Below, piece after piece: positions 43,090 to 51,114 of a stretch of 58,512 nucleotides of DNA (its first letter is position 1; each line of letters begins with the position of its first letter). Origin of the DNA: an uncultured Oscillospiraceae bacterium (GTDB lineage Bacteria; Bacillota; Clostridia; Oscillospirales; Acutalibacteraceae). The notes beneath the pieces are model-generated. The model made no database searches. It saw only the letters and a list, made by a program, of their open reading frames with translations, and was not told the origin of the DNA. The position numbers and the translations under genes were made by a program. The stretch spans positions 1-58,512 of the forward strand of contig CAJUNQ010000089.1 in assembly GCA_910587835.1 (NCBI GenBank), given 5' to 3'.

Positions 43090-44631
43090 ATGTACCTCTT
43101 CACCAAATCCGACACCCAATCCCTGGAAGCCGCCGCCCAGCGCGCCGGCATCCCCCTCTCATCCCTCATGGAAAACGCCGGCCTCGCCCTGGCCCAGGAG
43201 CTCCACCGCCGCCTCCCCGCCCTCTCCGGCAAACAGGCTGTCATTCTCTGCGGCAAGGGTAACAACAGCGGAGACGGCTTTGTCTGCGCCCGCCATCTGG
43301 CCGGCTGGGGAATGTTCTGCACTGTGCTCCTCCTTCATGGCCCTCCGGCCACCCCACTGGCCGCCCAGGCCTTTCAGCGTCTGCCGGAGTCAGTAACCGT
43401 GCTGTCCAGCCCCCAGTCCTCCACTGTCCAGAAGGTCCTCGGTCAGGCAGACGCAGTGGCGGACTGTGTTTTCGGCTTCAGCTTCCGGGGGGAGCTCGAC
43501 CCTGTCTCCCGGCAGGTTTTTGCCATGACAGAGCATCTCTCCTGCCTTAAGCTCTCCGCCGACCTGCCCAGCGGCGTAGAGTGCGACACCGGCCGGGCCA
43601 GCCCCGGGGCCTTTCGGGCCCAGGCCACCCTGGCCTTTACTGTGGAAAAGCCCGCCCACCACAGCTACCCCGCCAAGTCCTTCTGCGGCCAGGTCCTTGT
43701 GCGCCCGGTGGGCATTCCCCCTGTTCTGGTAGACGAAGCCCGCACCAACGTTCAGCTCACCGGCCCGGAGCAGGTCCGCCCCCTTCTCCCCCCGCCAGAC
43801 ATTCAGGCCAACAAGGGGACCCAGGGCCGTCTGCTGCTGGTGTGCGGCAGCTATGGCATGGCCGGGGCCTGTATTATGGCGGCTCGGGCAGCGTTGCGCT
43901 GCGGGGTGGGCCTGCTGCACATTGTGGCGGAGGCCTCCATCTACCCCATTCTGGCGGCGGCTGTGCCCGAGGCCATTTACACTCTGTTCGACCCCGCCCA
44001 ACCTGCTGAGACAGCGGCAAAGCTCACCGCCGCCCACCAGGCCTGCACTGCCTGTGTGGCTGGCTGTGGACTGGGCGGGCTGGCGGAACTTCTCTGCCCC
44101 ATTCTTTTCTCCCTGAACCCCAAGCCCCTGCTCCTGGACGCGGACGCTCTCAACTACCTGTCCCGCCACCCCGAGACTACGCCGCCCCCCGGTCCCCTGG
44201 TCCTCACCCCTCACCCTGGGGAGGCCTCCCGCCTCACCGGCCGCAGCGTGCCAGAAATTCAAGAAGACCGCATTGCCACGGCCCGGCAGCTGGCGGAAAA
44301 ATTCCACGCCGCCGTTCTGCTCAAGGGTGCGGCCACAGTCATTGCCTCCCCCACCGGCGCTCTGGCCCTGAACCCCACTGGCAACCCGGGCATGGCAAAG
44401 GGCGGCAGCGGCGACGTACTGGCCGACGTGGTGGGGGCCCTGCTGGCCCAGGGCGTCCAGCCCTTTTCCGCGGCCTGGGCTGGGGCCTGGCTTCACGGCA
44501 GGGCCGGCGACCTGTGCCAGCGACGGCTCTCTGCCCGGGCCATGCTGCCCACAGACCTGACAGAGGCCCTGCCGGAAATTCTTAAGGAATTTGAAAGCCT
44601 CCCGCCTCTTTACAAGAGAGATATAATCTGA
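43090..44631 (+). CDS. nnr: Bifunctional NAD(P)H-hydrate epimerase/dehydratase
   Basis: A 513-residue repair enzyme. The N-terminal half (about 1-210, YjeF_N type) epimerises damaged NAD(P)H hydrates and shows CGKGNNSGDGFVCARHL. The C-terminal half (about 230-500, ribokinase-like) dehydrates the S form with ADP and has GNPGMAKGGSGDVLADVVGA. The two-domain fusion is usual in bacteria. The start at 43090 follows GAAAGGAG; the open frame upstream belongs to repeat B. Confidence 0.95.
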   Translation: MYLFTKSDTQSLEAAAQRAGIPLSSLMENAGLALAQELHRRLPALSGKQAVILCGKGNNSGDGFVCARHLAGWGMFCTVLLLHGPPATPLAAQAFQRLPESVTVLSSPQSSTVQKVLGQADAVADCVFGFSFRGELDPVSRQVFAMTEHLSCLKLSADLPSGVECDTGRASPGAFRAQATLAFTVEKPAHHSYPAKSFCGQVLVRPVGIPPVLVDEARTNVQLTGPEQVRPLLPPPDIQANKGTQGRLLLVCGSYGMAGACIMAARAALRCGVGLLHIVAEASIYPILAAAVPEAIYTLFDPAQPAETAAKLTAAHQACTACVAGCGLGGLAELLCPILFSLNPKPLLLDADALNYLSRHPETTPPPGPLVLTPHPGEASRLTGRSVPEIQEDRIATARQLAEKFHAAVLLKGAATVIASPTGALALNPTGNPGMAKGGSGDVLADVVGALLAQGVQPFSAAWAGAWLHGRAGDLCQRRLSARAMLPTDLTEALPEILKEFESLPPLYKRDII

Positions 44632-44837
44632 TAAAATTCTTGTCATGTGTTTGACATACTCAGAACCTGTACCAATGGGGCCTGCGCCGGTTTTTGGGCA
44701 TGACTCCGCCCACATCCAAGCACAGAGCCCCAGGCAAGCTGGCTATCCGGCAAGACCTTGCCGCCCAGTCGGTAGCGGAACTGGCCGCAAGAACCGGGCC
44801 ATCCGGTACAGGCTCCTATCACGAAAGGCGGGTCCAC
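44632..44837 (+). promoter_or_regulatory. Possibly structured leader of the CmpB-like gene
   Basis: This 206 bp gap contains a long-range perfect 8 bp pairing (CCTGTACC at 44666-44673, GGTACAGG at 44805-44812) enclosing several smaller hairpins (e.g. GGGC/GCCC at about 44696-44711, GGCAAG/CTTGCC at 44733-44762). The layout resembles a folded leader RNA just before the ribosome binding site, but it matches no riboswitch class I can name. Confidence 0.35.
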
Positions 44838-46364
44838 ATGGCATATACTTATCTTTGGTGCTTCTTCATCTATGCGTTTCTGGGCTGGTGCGGCGAGGTG
44901 CTTTACGCTGCGGCCATCGAGAAGCGTTTTGTCAACCGGGGCTTTCTCAGCGGCCCGGTCTGCCCCATTTACGGGGTGGGCGTGGCGGCTATCGCCTTTC
45001 TCATGAAGCCCTTCCAGGGCAGTCTGGCTGCGCTGATTGTCGGTTCTATGGCAGTGGGCTCGGCCCTGGAATGGCTGGCGGGCTGGCTGTTGGAGAAGAT
45101 TTTTCACCAGAAGTGGTGGGACTATTCTGACGAGCCCCACAATCTCAACGGCTACATTTGTCTGAAATTCTCGGTGCTGTGGGGCTTTGCCGGGGCCATT
45201 GTGGTGCGGTTTGTGGCGCCGGCCACTGCCCGGCTCACCCAGCGCATTCCCCCAACCCTGGGCTGGGTGCTGCTGGGGGTGTTGGGCGGGCTGCTGCTGG
45301 CAGACCTGGCAGTGACCGTTGCGGCGATCATCGGGCTGAACCGCAAGCTGAAAATGCTGGAATTTGTCTCTCAGCGGCTGAAGGAGGGCTCTGACCGGCT
45401 GGGCCAGGACCTGGTGGAGCAGGCCGAGCTCTGGCGCCAGGACGCCGCCCAGCTGCGCCAGAAGTATGAGCAGAGCCTGCGGGCCAACCAACTCCACCGC
45501 CGACTGCTGCGGGCTTTCCCCGACCTGCACTCTCTGCGGTACAACGAGCAGCTGGAAGCACTGCAGGAGAGCATCCATGTGTTCCGGCGCAAGTCAAAGG
45601 ACGCCATAGAACGCCGGAACCAAGCCGCCATTGCCGCCTATGAGGAGCACCTGGCCCCTGGCCAGGAGAAGCCCTTTGCCTACATGCTGTGCTACGAAAA
45701 GCTATTCTGGATATTCATGGCAGGCAACGTGGTGGGCTGGGCCTTGGAAACGATTTACGCCCTCATCATGCCGCCCCACCAGTTCGAGCTGCGGGTCAGC
45801 GTGGTATACGGCCCCTTCATTCTGGTATACGGCTTTGGGGCGGTGGTCATCACCCTGTTCCTGCGCAAAATGTACCACCAGCGTGACGTGCTGATTTTCA
45901 TGGCCAGCATGGTGCTGGGGGCCAGCTTTGAATATCTGTGCAGTCTTTTTCAACAACTGGCCTTTGGCAGCGTTTCCTGGGAGTACAGCGACTCCATGCT
46001 GAATGTAGGCGGCCGCACCAACCTGATGTACTCGGTTTTCTGGGGTGTGCTGGGACTGGTCTGGGTAAAGGACCTGTACCCGGTGGTCTCCCGCTGGCTG
46101 GAGCGGGTGCCCAAAAAGCTGGGCCGCTGGCTTACCGCGGCATTCACCCTGTTTATGCTGGTCGACATGGCCGTGTCCGCAGGCGCAGTCTACCGCCAAT
46201 ACCAGCGCATGAACGGCGTCCCCGCCGAAAACCCAGTTCAGGCCTTCTTTGACCAGACCTACCCCGACGACCGCCTGGCCATCATCTACCCCCACATGCA
46301 ATTCGTTGGTCGCGGGGTGCCCCCCGCAGGCAGTTCGCGAAGCGCGCTGGCACGCCAGCGCTGA
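44838..46364 (+). CDS. CmpB-like putative ABC-transporter type IV membrane protein, duplicated
   Basis: A 508-residue integral membrane protein with two copies of the CmpB-like membrane domain (YLWCFFIYAFLGWCGEVLYA at the start; FWIFMAGNVVGWALETIYAL at about residue 295) joined by a charged helical, probably coiled-coil linker (about 180-285). Both halves carry the family features FL/VVGW-E and a WDYS/WEYSDS motif. Function is unknown. The start at 44838 is chosen for the AAAGGCGG upstream. The last 15 codons run into the first unit of the 119 bp tandem repeat, so the native end may have been replaced. Confidence 0.75.
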   Translation: MAYTYLWCFFIYAFLGWCGEVLYAAAIEKRFVNRGFLSGPVCPIYGVGVAAIAFLMKPFQGSLAALIVGSMAVGSALEWLAGWLLEKIFHQKWWDYSDEPHNLNGYICLKFSVLWGFAGAIVVRFVAPATARLTQRIPPTLGWVLLGVLGGLLLADLAVTVAAIIGLNRKLKMLEFVSQRLKEGSDRLGQDLVEQAELWRQDAAQLRQKYEQSLRANQLHRRLLRAFPDLHSLRYNEQLEALQESIHVFRRKSKDAIERRNQAAIAAYEEHLAPGQEKPFAYMLCYEKLFWIFMAGNVVGWALETIYALIMPPHQFELRVSVVYGPFILVYGFGAVVITLFLRKMYHQRDVLIFMASMVLGASFEYLCSLFQQLAFGSVSWEYSDSMLNVGGRTNLMYSVFWGVLGLVWVKDLYPVVSRWLERVPKKLGRWLTAAFTLFMLVDMAVSAGAVYRQYQRMNGVPAENPVQAFFDQTYPDDRLAIIYPHMQFVGRGVPPAGSSRSALARQR

Positions 46365-46790
46365 CGGGCACTGACCGCAGGGCTTTCCGTCGCGGTTTGA
46401 TACTGCCCGCTGACAACAACGTCCTCCATCCCCAGCGTGACGCTGGACCCAATTCGCGAAGCGCGCTGGCACGCCAGCGCTGACGGGCACTGACCGCAGG
46501 GCTTTCCGTCGTGGTTTGATACTGCCCGCTGACAACAACGTCCTTCATCCCCAGCGTGACGCTGGACCCAATTCGCGGGGCGCACTGGCTTGCCAGCGCT
46601 GACGGGCACTGACCGCAGGGCTTTCCGTCGCGGTTTGACACTACATGCTGACAGCAGCGTTCCTCACTCCCAACGTGATGCTGGACCCAATTCGCGGAGC
46701 GCACGGGCTTGCCAGTGCTGACGGGCACTGACCGCAAGGCTTTCCGTCGCGGTTTGATACTGCCTGCTGAAACCAACGCTCTCGTTCTCC
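46334..46790. repeat. 119 bp tandem repeat, about 3.8 copies
   Basis: Units begin at TTCGCG positions 46334, 46453, 46572 and 46691, exactly 119 bases apart; the first two are nearly identical, the third and fourth more diverged, the fourth incomplete. Each unit holds a hairpin around GCGCTGGCACGCCAGCGC, the block GACGGGCACTGACCGCA, the block TTTCCGTCGCGGTTTGA, and a second hairpin CCAGCGTGACGCTGG. It overlaps the 3' end of the CmpB-like gene. No coding role is likely. Confidence 0.9.
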
Positions 46791-46879
46791 CAGTCCGATA
46801 CAGGCACTGCCGGCAGAGCCCACCCACAATCCCAACGCCTCATCTCCTCTCTGTAACAACTACCCCGCCCATCCAACAA

Positions 46880-46921
46880 AAAAACGAGCTCCCTGGGTTT
46901 GTCCCTGGGGGCTCATTTTTG
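46880..46921. terminator. Bidirectional terminator between convergent genes
   Basis: A stem of GAGCTCCCTGGG with CCCTGGGGGCTC (some G:T pairs), flanked by AAAAAAA on the left and TTTTTG on the right, so it can end transcripts from both sides. Confidence 0.75.
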
Positions 46922-46945
46922 TTAGGACATCTTGTCTAATGGCCT

Positions 46946-48244
46946 CTATCTGTCCTCGTCTCCGTGCAGAATCTCCCGCAGCAGCTCTGTGGTGTCATAG
47001 CTGCTGTCTCTGGCAGGGGGCTGGGGGGCGGGAGGCTGCCGTCGGGGCGGGGGCGCGGGTCTTGGGGGCGCTGCGGGAGCAGGAATACCAGGCTGGGCCA
47101 TATCCTCTGGCAGCAAAAACTCCTCGGTGTACATAGAAGTCAACGCCGGTGCGCCGCTGGGCCGGGCCGGAGCCCGTTCCTCCCGAGGGGGCGGGGCCTG
47201 ATAGGGGGGCGCGGGCCGGGGAATGTCAAATTCCTCGGTATAGACGCTGCCGTTCACCGGCACAGTCAGAGCCTCTGGCTCAGGCCGGTGGACAGCCGGA
47301 GGGGGCGCGTCGTAGCCCTGGGCATAGTCCTGGGCATGGGGCTGGTCGTAGCTGCCGGACTGATACAGCGCGCCCTCGCCGGCAGGGGCCTGCTCCACAG
47401 GCAGATACCCGCTGCCGGTATATCCGTCCTCCGGCTCCCGGCCCCGCAGGGGGGCAGGCTGACGGGTCTCCGCCTGGGCAATCTCCTCAAAAATCCGCTC
47501 GTTCCGGGCGTCGATCCGCCGGTTGCGGATAATGAACACCAGCAGAATCAGCAGTCCCAGCACCCCCACCCCAATACTGCCCGCGCCGCTGTAGTATAGC
47601 ACCCGGGACATGGAGTTAGTCTTTTGGGTGACCCGGGCAAAGGTAATATACCGGGGCTCCCGGTTGGCAGGGTCCTCCTCAGAGGCAGAGGAGGAGCTGG
47701 TGATGGGCGGCGCGGTGCTCCGAGGGGAGAAAGAGGGCTGGGCAATGTCCGAGCCCGAGCCAATGGGCGTGCGGTGGGTCGTACCAGAGGAGCTGGTGTT
47801 GTTCCCACCTCCTGTAGTGCCCCCGGCCGGAGGCGGCGGCGCCTGGGTAGGCTCCTGAGGGGGCGCCTCAGTGGGCTCTGGCGTAGGCTCCTCTGTCCCA
47901 GGGTCCGGCGTGGGGTCCTCCGGGCCAGGGGTCGGCTCCTCCCCCCAGTCCGGGGTGGGCGTGGGCTCCTCCGGCGGCGGAGTGGGCTCGTCAACAGGAG
48001 GCGGCGTAGGCTCCTCCGGGGGCGGGGTAACAGGGTCCTCGGGGGGCGGCGGGGTGGGGTCCTCCACTACCGGAGGCGGGTCCGGCTCCACGTCCCCTGG
48101 CTCCCCGTCTCCGCTGGGCCCCACGTCCTGATAGCCGGAGTCCCCCTCCTCGGCAGCGGCGGGCAGGGCCACGGCAAAGAACAGCGCCGCTGCCAAGAAG
48201 ACAGCCAGAATGGATGTCAGATAGCTTTTCTTCGATTTTTTCAT
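46946..48244 (-). CDS. Proline-rich membrane-anchored surface protein
   Basis: A 432-residue protein of unknown function. A signal peptide (MKKSKKSYLTSILAVFLAAA) is followed by an extracellular Pro/Glu/Thr-rich spacer (about residues 35-140, many TPPPEEP-like units), a Ser/Thr-rich part, one membrane helix (about 215-240), and a cytoplasmic, Pro-rich tail of about 190 residues. The tail repeats a short motif: VYTEEFDIPRP and MYTEEFLLPED, plus YDTTELLREIL at the very end. The layout suggests a wall-spanning protein with peptide docking sites inside the cell. It is upstream of nothing in its direction except the terminator at 46880-46921, and is preceded by the lipoprotein gene. Confidence 0.75.
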   Translation of the reverse strand: MKKSKKSYLTSILAVFLAAALFFAVALPAAAEEGDSGYQDVGPSGDGEPGDVEPDPPPVVEDPTPPPPEDPVTPPPEEPTPPPVDEPTPPPEEPTPTPDWGEEPTPGPEDPTPDPGTEEPTPEPTEAPPQEPTQAPPPPAGGTTGGGNNTSSSGTTHRTPIGSGSDIAQPSFSPRSTAPPITSSSSASEEDPANREPRYITFARVTQKTNSMSRVLYYSGAGSIGVGVLGLLILLVFIIRNRRIDARNERIFEEIAQAETRQPAPLRGREPEDGYTGSGYLPVEQAPAGEGALYQSGSYDQPHAQDYAQGYDAPPPAVHRPEPEALTVPVNGSVYTEEFDIPRPAPPYQAPPPREERAPARPSGAPALTSMYTEEFLLPEDMAQPGIPAPAAPPRPAPPPRRQPPAPQPPARDSSYDTTELLREILHGDEDR

Positions 48245-48280
48245 ATCGGCCTCCCGTTCAAATCAGAATAATGGGCTGAG

Positions 48281-49012
48281 TCAATCCTCCCCAGGCTCTG
48301 AGGCTGCCGGGTCTATGGGCTGGCCGTCCTGCAGAATGCGCACCTGATAAGTCAGCTCGATCAGGTCCATGTCGTCCGAATCCTCCGACCCCTCCGCGCT
48401 TCTGTAGGTCAGCGTCAAATCCGTTTTCTCCCCCAGGCTCCAAGTCTCGTAAGCGCTTTGAAAGCCCTCCGGCCGCTGGGAGAGGCGGGCGCTGTCCACA
48501 TAGCCCTCAAAGGTGTTTGGCTCGCCATACAGCGCCACTGCCTGCTCATACATCGCCATCACGGTTTCTCTCGCCTGCTCCGTGTCCGGGATACCCGCTT
48601 GAATCAGCACACCGTACAGCCCCTTGGGCTCCGTTTCGGAGAAGAGCAGCGTCACCCAGCATTCCGCGCCGGCGATTTTCCGTTTGTCGTCCAAAAGCAC
48701 CATACCCATAACTTTTTGGTTCAGCTTTTCTTCTGTCAGCCCCAGGGCTTCTGCTGTTTTCTTATCTTCCGCAAAATAGAGGCTTTCATACAAGGCGATT
48801 TCCTCTTCGGTCAGCAGGCCCTCTCCGTCGGGGACGGGTTCGCCTTCGGCGGCTTCCTCTGTTCCGGCGGAAACCTCCTCCCCACCGGCCGGTGCGCTTG
48901 CCTCGGAAGAGGCATGGCTGTCGGCTGAGGACAGTTCCTGCCCTCCCCCGCCGCAGGCGGCAAGGGTGAGCAGCAGGGCCAGCAGCAGGGGGAGCTTCCA
49001 TCGTTTCAACAT
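48281..49012 (-). CDS. Lipoprotein of unknown function
   Basis: A 243-residue lipoprotein: signal peptide MLKRWKLPLLLALLL ending in the lipobox LTLAAC, a Ser/Glu/Gly-rich linker (about residues 20-65), then an alpha/beta domain (LYESLYFAEDKKTAEALGL, VALYGEPNTFEGYVDSARL) that I do not recognise. The start at 49012 is chosen because AAGGTG lies upstream; GTG 49021 is possible. It precedes the Pro-rich membrane protein by 36 bases in the same direction, so the two are probably co-transcribed and both act at the cell surface. Confidence 0.75.
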   Translation of the reverse strand: MLKRWKLPLLLALLLTLAACGGGGQELSSADSHASSEASAPAGGEEVSAGTEEAAEGEPVPDGEGLLTEEEIALYESLYFAEDKKTAEALGLTEEKLNQKVMGMVLLDDKRKIAGAECWVTLLFSETEPKGLYGVLIQAGIPDTEQARETVMAMYEQAVALYGEPNTFEGYVDSARLSQRPEGFQSAYETWSLGEKTDLTLTYRSAEGSEDSDDMDLIELTYQVRILQDGQPIDPAASEPGED

Positions 49013-49106
49013 ATCCCTCACACCTTTCTATGACATATGAGTTTGCTCAGCTCTACTAAGCGAAAACGCAGACAGAAGCGGAATGGTTACTGGTTTGGAG
49101 GTTTTT

Positions 49107-50507
49107 TCAGAATTCCCCCACCCGTTCTTTCAAATAGCGCTCCAGGCCCTCAATGGGCACCCGCTCCTGGGCCATGCTGTCCCGCTCGCGCACGGTGACA
49201 CAGTTGTCGGCAGGGGTCTTCTCGTCCCCCACGGTCTGAAAGTCCACGGTCACGCAGAAGGGGGTGCCGATCTCGTCCTCCCGGCGGTAGCGCTTGCCAA
49301 TGGAGCCAGTCTCGTCAAAGTCGGTCATCATATGGCCGCTAAGCTGGTCGTACACCTCCAGAGCCTTGGGAGAGAGCTTTTTGGACAAGGGCAGCACCGC
49401 CGCCTTGTAGGGAGCCAGAGCGGGGCTGAGGCGCAGCACCACCCGGCTGTCGTTTTTCGCCTCGTCCAGCATCTCCACATCATAGGCCTCGCACAGCAGG
49501 GCCAGCACGGTGCGGTCCAGGCCGTAGGTGCTTTCTATAATATAGGGGATGAACTTCTCGCCGGTCTCCGGGTCCAGATAGTCCAGCTTCTGGCCGCTGT
49601 ACTCCTGGTGGCGGGTCAAATCAAAGTCTGTGCGGTTGTGGGTGCCGTTAATCTCTCCCCAGCCAAAGGGGAACAGGTACTCAATGTCGCAGGCGGCTTT
49701 GGCATAGTGGGCCAGCTTCTCGTGGTCGTGGAACCGAAGCTTATCCGTCGGCAGGCCCAGGTCCTCAAAGAATGTTCTGCCATACTCCTTGAAGTAGGCG
49801 TACAGCTCCTCGTCGCTGCCCTCCTTGCAGAAGGTCTGGAACTCCATCTGCTCAAACTCAATGGTGCGGAAGGTGAAGTTGCCGGGGGTGATCTCGTTGC
49901 GGAAAGCCTTGCCGATCTGGCCGATGGAGAAGGGGAGCTTGGCCCGCATGGTGCGCTGCACGTTCAAAAAGTTCACATACTCCCCCTGAGCGTTTTCCGG
50001 GCGCAGGTAGATAACCGACTTATTGTCATTGGTGACTCCCCGGAAGGTCTGGAACATCAGATTAAACTCCCGGATGTCGGTAAAATTGTGCTTGCCGCAG
50101 TGGGGGCAGGGGATGCTGTGGTCCTTGATATACTGGAACATCTCCTCCTTGGTCATGCCGTCGGCATGGGCCTCGGGGTCAAAATCGTCAATCAGGTTGT
50201 CGGCCCGGTGGCGCATTTTGCACTCCTTACAGTCCAGAAGGGGGTCCGAAAAGCTCTGCACATGGCCGCTGGCCTCCCACACCCGGGGGTGCATCAGGAT
50301 ATCCGCGTCCACCTCAAAGCTGTTGCGCCGCTCCTGGATAAAGCGCTTGCGCCAGGCGTCCTTCACGTTGTTCTTCAGCCTTGCGCCCAGGGGGCCGTAG
50401 TCCCAGGTGTTGGCAAGGCCGCCGTATATCTCGCTGCCAGGGAAGATAAAGCCCCGGGTCTTGCACAGGCCGGTTATCATGTCCATGGTCTTTTCGCTGT
50501 GCTGCAT
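49107..50507 (-). CDS. glyQS: Glycyl-tRNA synthetase, alpha2 type
   Basis: A 466-residue class II enzyme that charges tRNA-Gly. The family start (SEKTMDMITGLCKTRGFIFP) and the class II motifs are visible: motif 2 around FRNEITPGNFTFRTIEFEQM and motif 3 around YGLDRTVLALL. A zinc-knuckle-like CKECKMRHRAD and CPHCGKHNF pair is typical of this type. Length is normal for the single-chain alpha2 form. No T-box leader was found upstream, where repeat copy C lies instead. Confidence 0.97.
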   Translation of the reverse strand: MQHSEKTMDMITGLCKTRGFIFPGSEIYGGLANTWDYGPLGARLKNNVKDAWRKRFIQERRNSFEVDADILMHPRVWEASGHVQSFSDPLLDCKECKMRHRADNLIDDFDPEAHADGMTKEEMFQYIKDHSIPCPHCGKHNFTDIREFNLMFQTFRGVTNDNKSVIYLRPENAQGEYVNFLNVQRTMRAKLPFSIGQIGKAFRNEITPGNFTFRTIEFEQMEFQTFCKEGSDEELYAYFKEYGRTFFEDLGLPTDKLRFHDHEKLAHYAKAACDIEYLFPFGWGEINGTHNRTDFDLTRHQEYSGQKLDYLDPETGEKFIPYIIESTYGLDRTVLALLCEAYDVEMLDEAKNDSRVVLRLSPALAPYKAAVLPLSKKLSPKALEVYDQLSGHMMTDFDETGSIGKRYRREDEIGTPFCVTVDFQTVGDEKTPADNCVTVRERDSMAQERVPIEGLERYLKERVGEF

Positions 50508-50637
50508 GGTGATCGTCCTTTCTCTTTATCAAGCAATGCTGTCTTCCATTTCTCTATTTTACCAAAAACTCCGGGACTTTGCAAGAAAAACGTGACGCCC
50601 GGGTTTGGCTTGCTGTTTTCCGAACGGGAGGGAGAAA

Positions 50638-51095
50638 CCGGACGCTCGCCGGCTTGCTCCGCAAGCCGTAGGTCCTTTTGCTCCGCAAAAGAACCCGCAC
50701 CCGCGCAAGGACGCCGCGTCTGCGCTCGCTGGGCTTCTGCTGGTTTACCTGGCGGCGTACTGAGAGAAAAATAGTTTTTATTTTCTTTTTTGTTTTAGCC
50801 TTTCTCGACAGGAGTACCGGCAAGCCCCTTCCCCTGAATTTACCGGCTGCTAACAGGCCGCTGGTCTCCCTCTGGTCGACCTCGCTAAGTTCGACTTGCC
50901 TGCGGCAAGTCGGCGGCGCAGCTCTGCCCCGTTCTGTACTGAGATTTAGGAGCGAGGTACTGCCTCGCTTCTTTGCTGTCTGCGCCGCCTTTTTAAGGTC
51001 AAGGTCGCCTCCGGCGGCCGAGTTCACGAAGTGAACTCGCAGGCTCTGCCTTAAGAATCCGCCAGGTGCCTAACGCACCTGGACCGCGTAATTTG
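50638..51095 (+). repeat. Interspersed structured repeat, copy C
   Basis: About 450 bp of the same family, between lepA and glyQS (both minus strand), so antisense to their transcripts. Blocks include GGCTTGCTCCGCAAGCC, CTTTTGCTCCGCAAAAG, CGCGTCTGCGCTCGCTGG, CCGCTGGTCTCCCTCTGG, GTCGACCTCGCTAAG, GACTTGCCTGCGGCAAGTC and TAAGGTCAAGGTCG. The 3' module GCCTCCGGCGGC, GAGTTCACGAAGTGAACTC and GGACCGCGTAATTTGC matches copy A. Confidence 0.75.
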
Positions 51096-51114
51096 CTCTC
51101 CTTTTGGCTCGCCT

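Noticed and set aside
46334..46790. CRISPR array
   Set aside because: The 119 bp units are contiguous with no variable spacers, and there are no cas genes.
49083..50774. A 563-codon open frame opposite glyQS, and similar long frames opposite GH28/SBP (12294-14306) and lepA (51688-52959)
   Set aside because: All are antisense to well-recognised proteins, have no ribosome binding sites and no recognisable domains.
50508..51114. T-box leader upstream of glyQS
   Set aside because: No T-box core or specifier loop could be found on the minus strand; repeat copy C occupies most of the gap.
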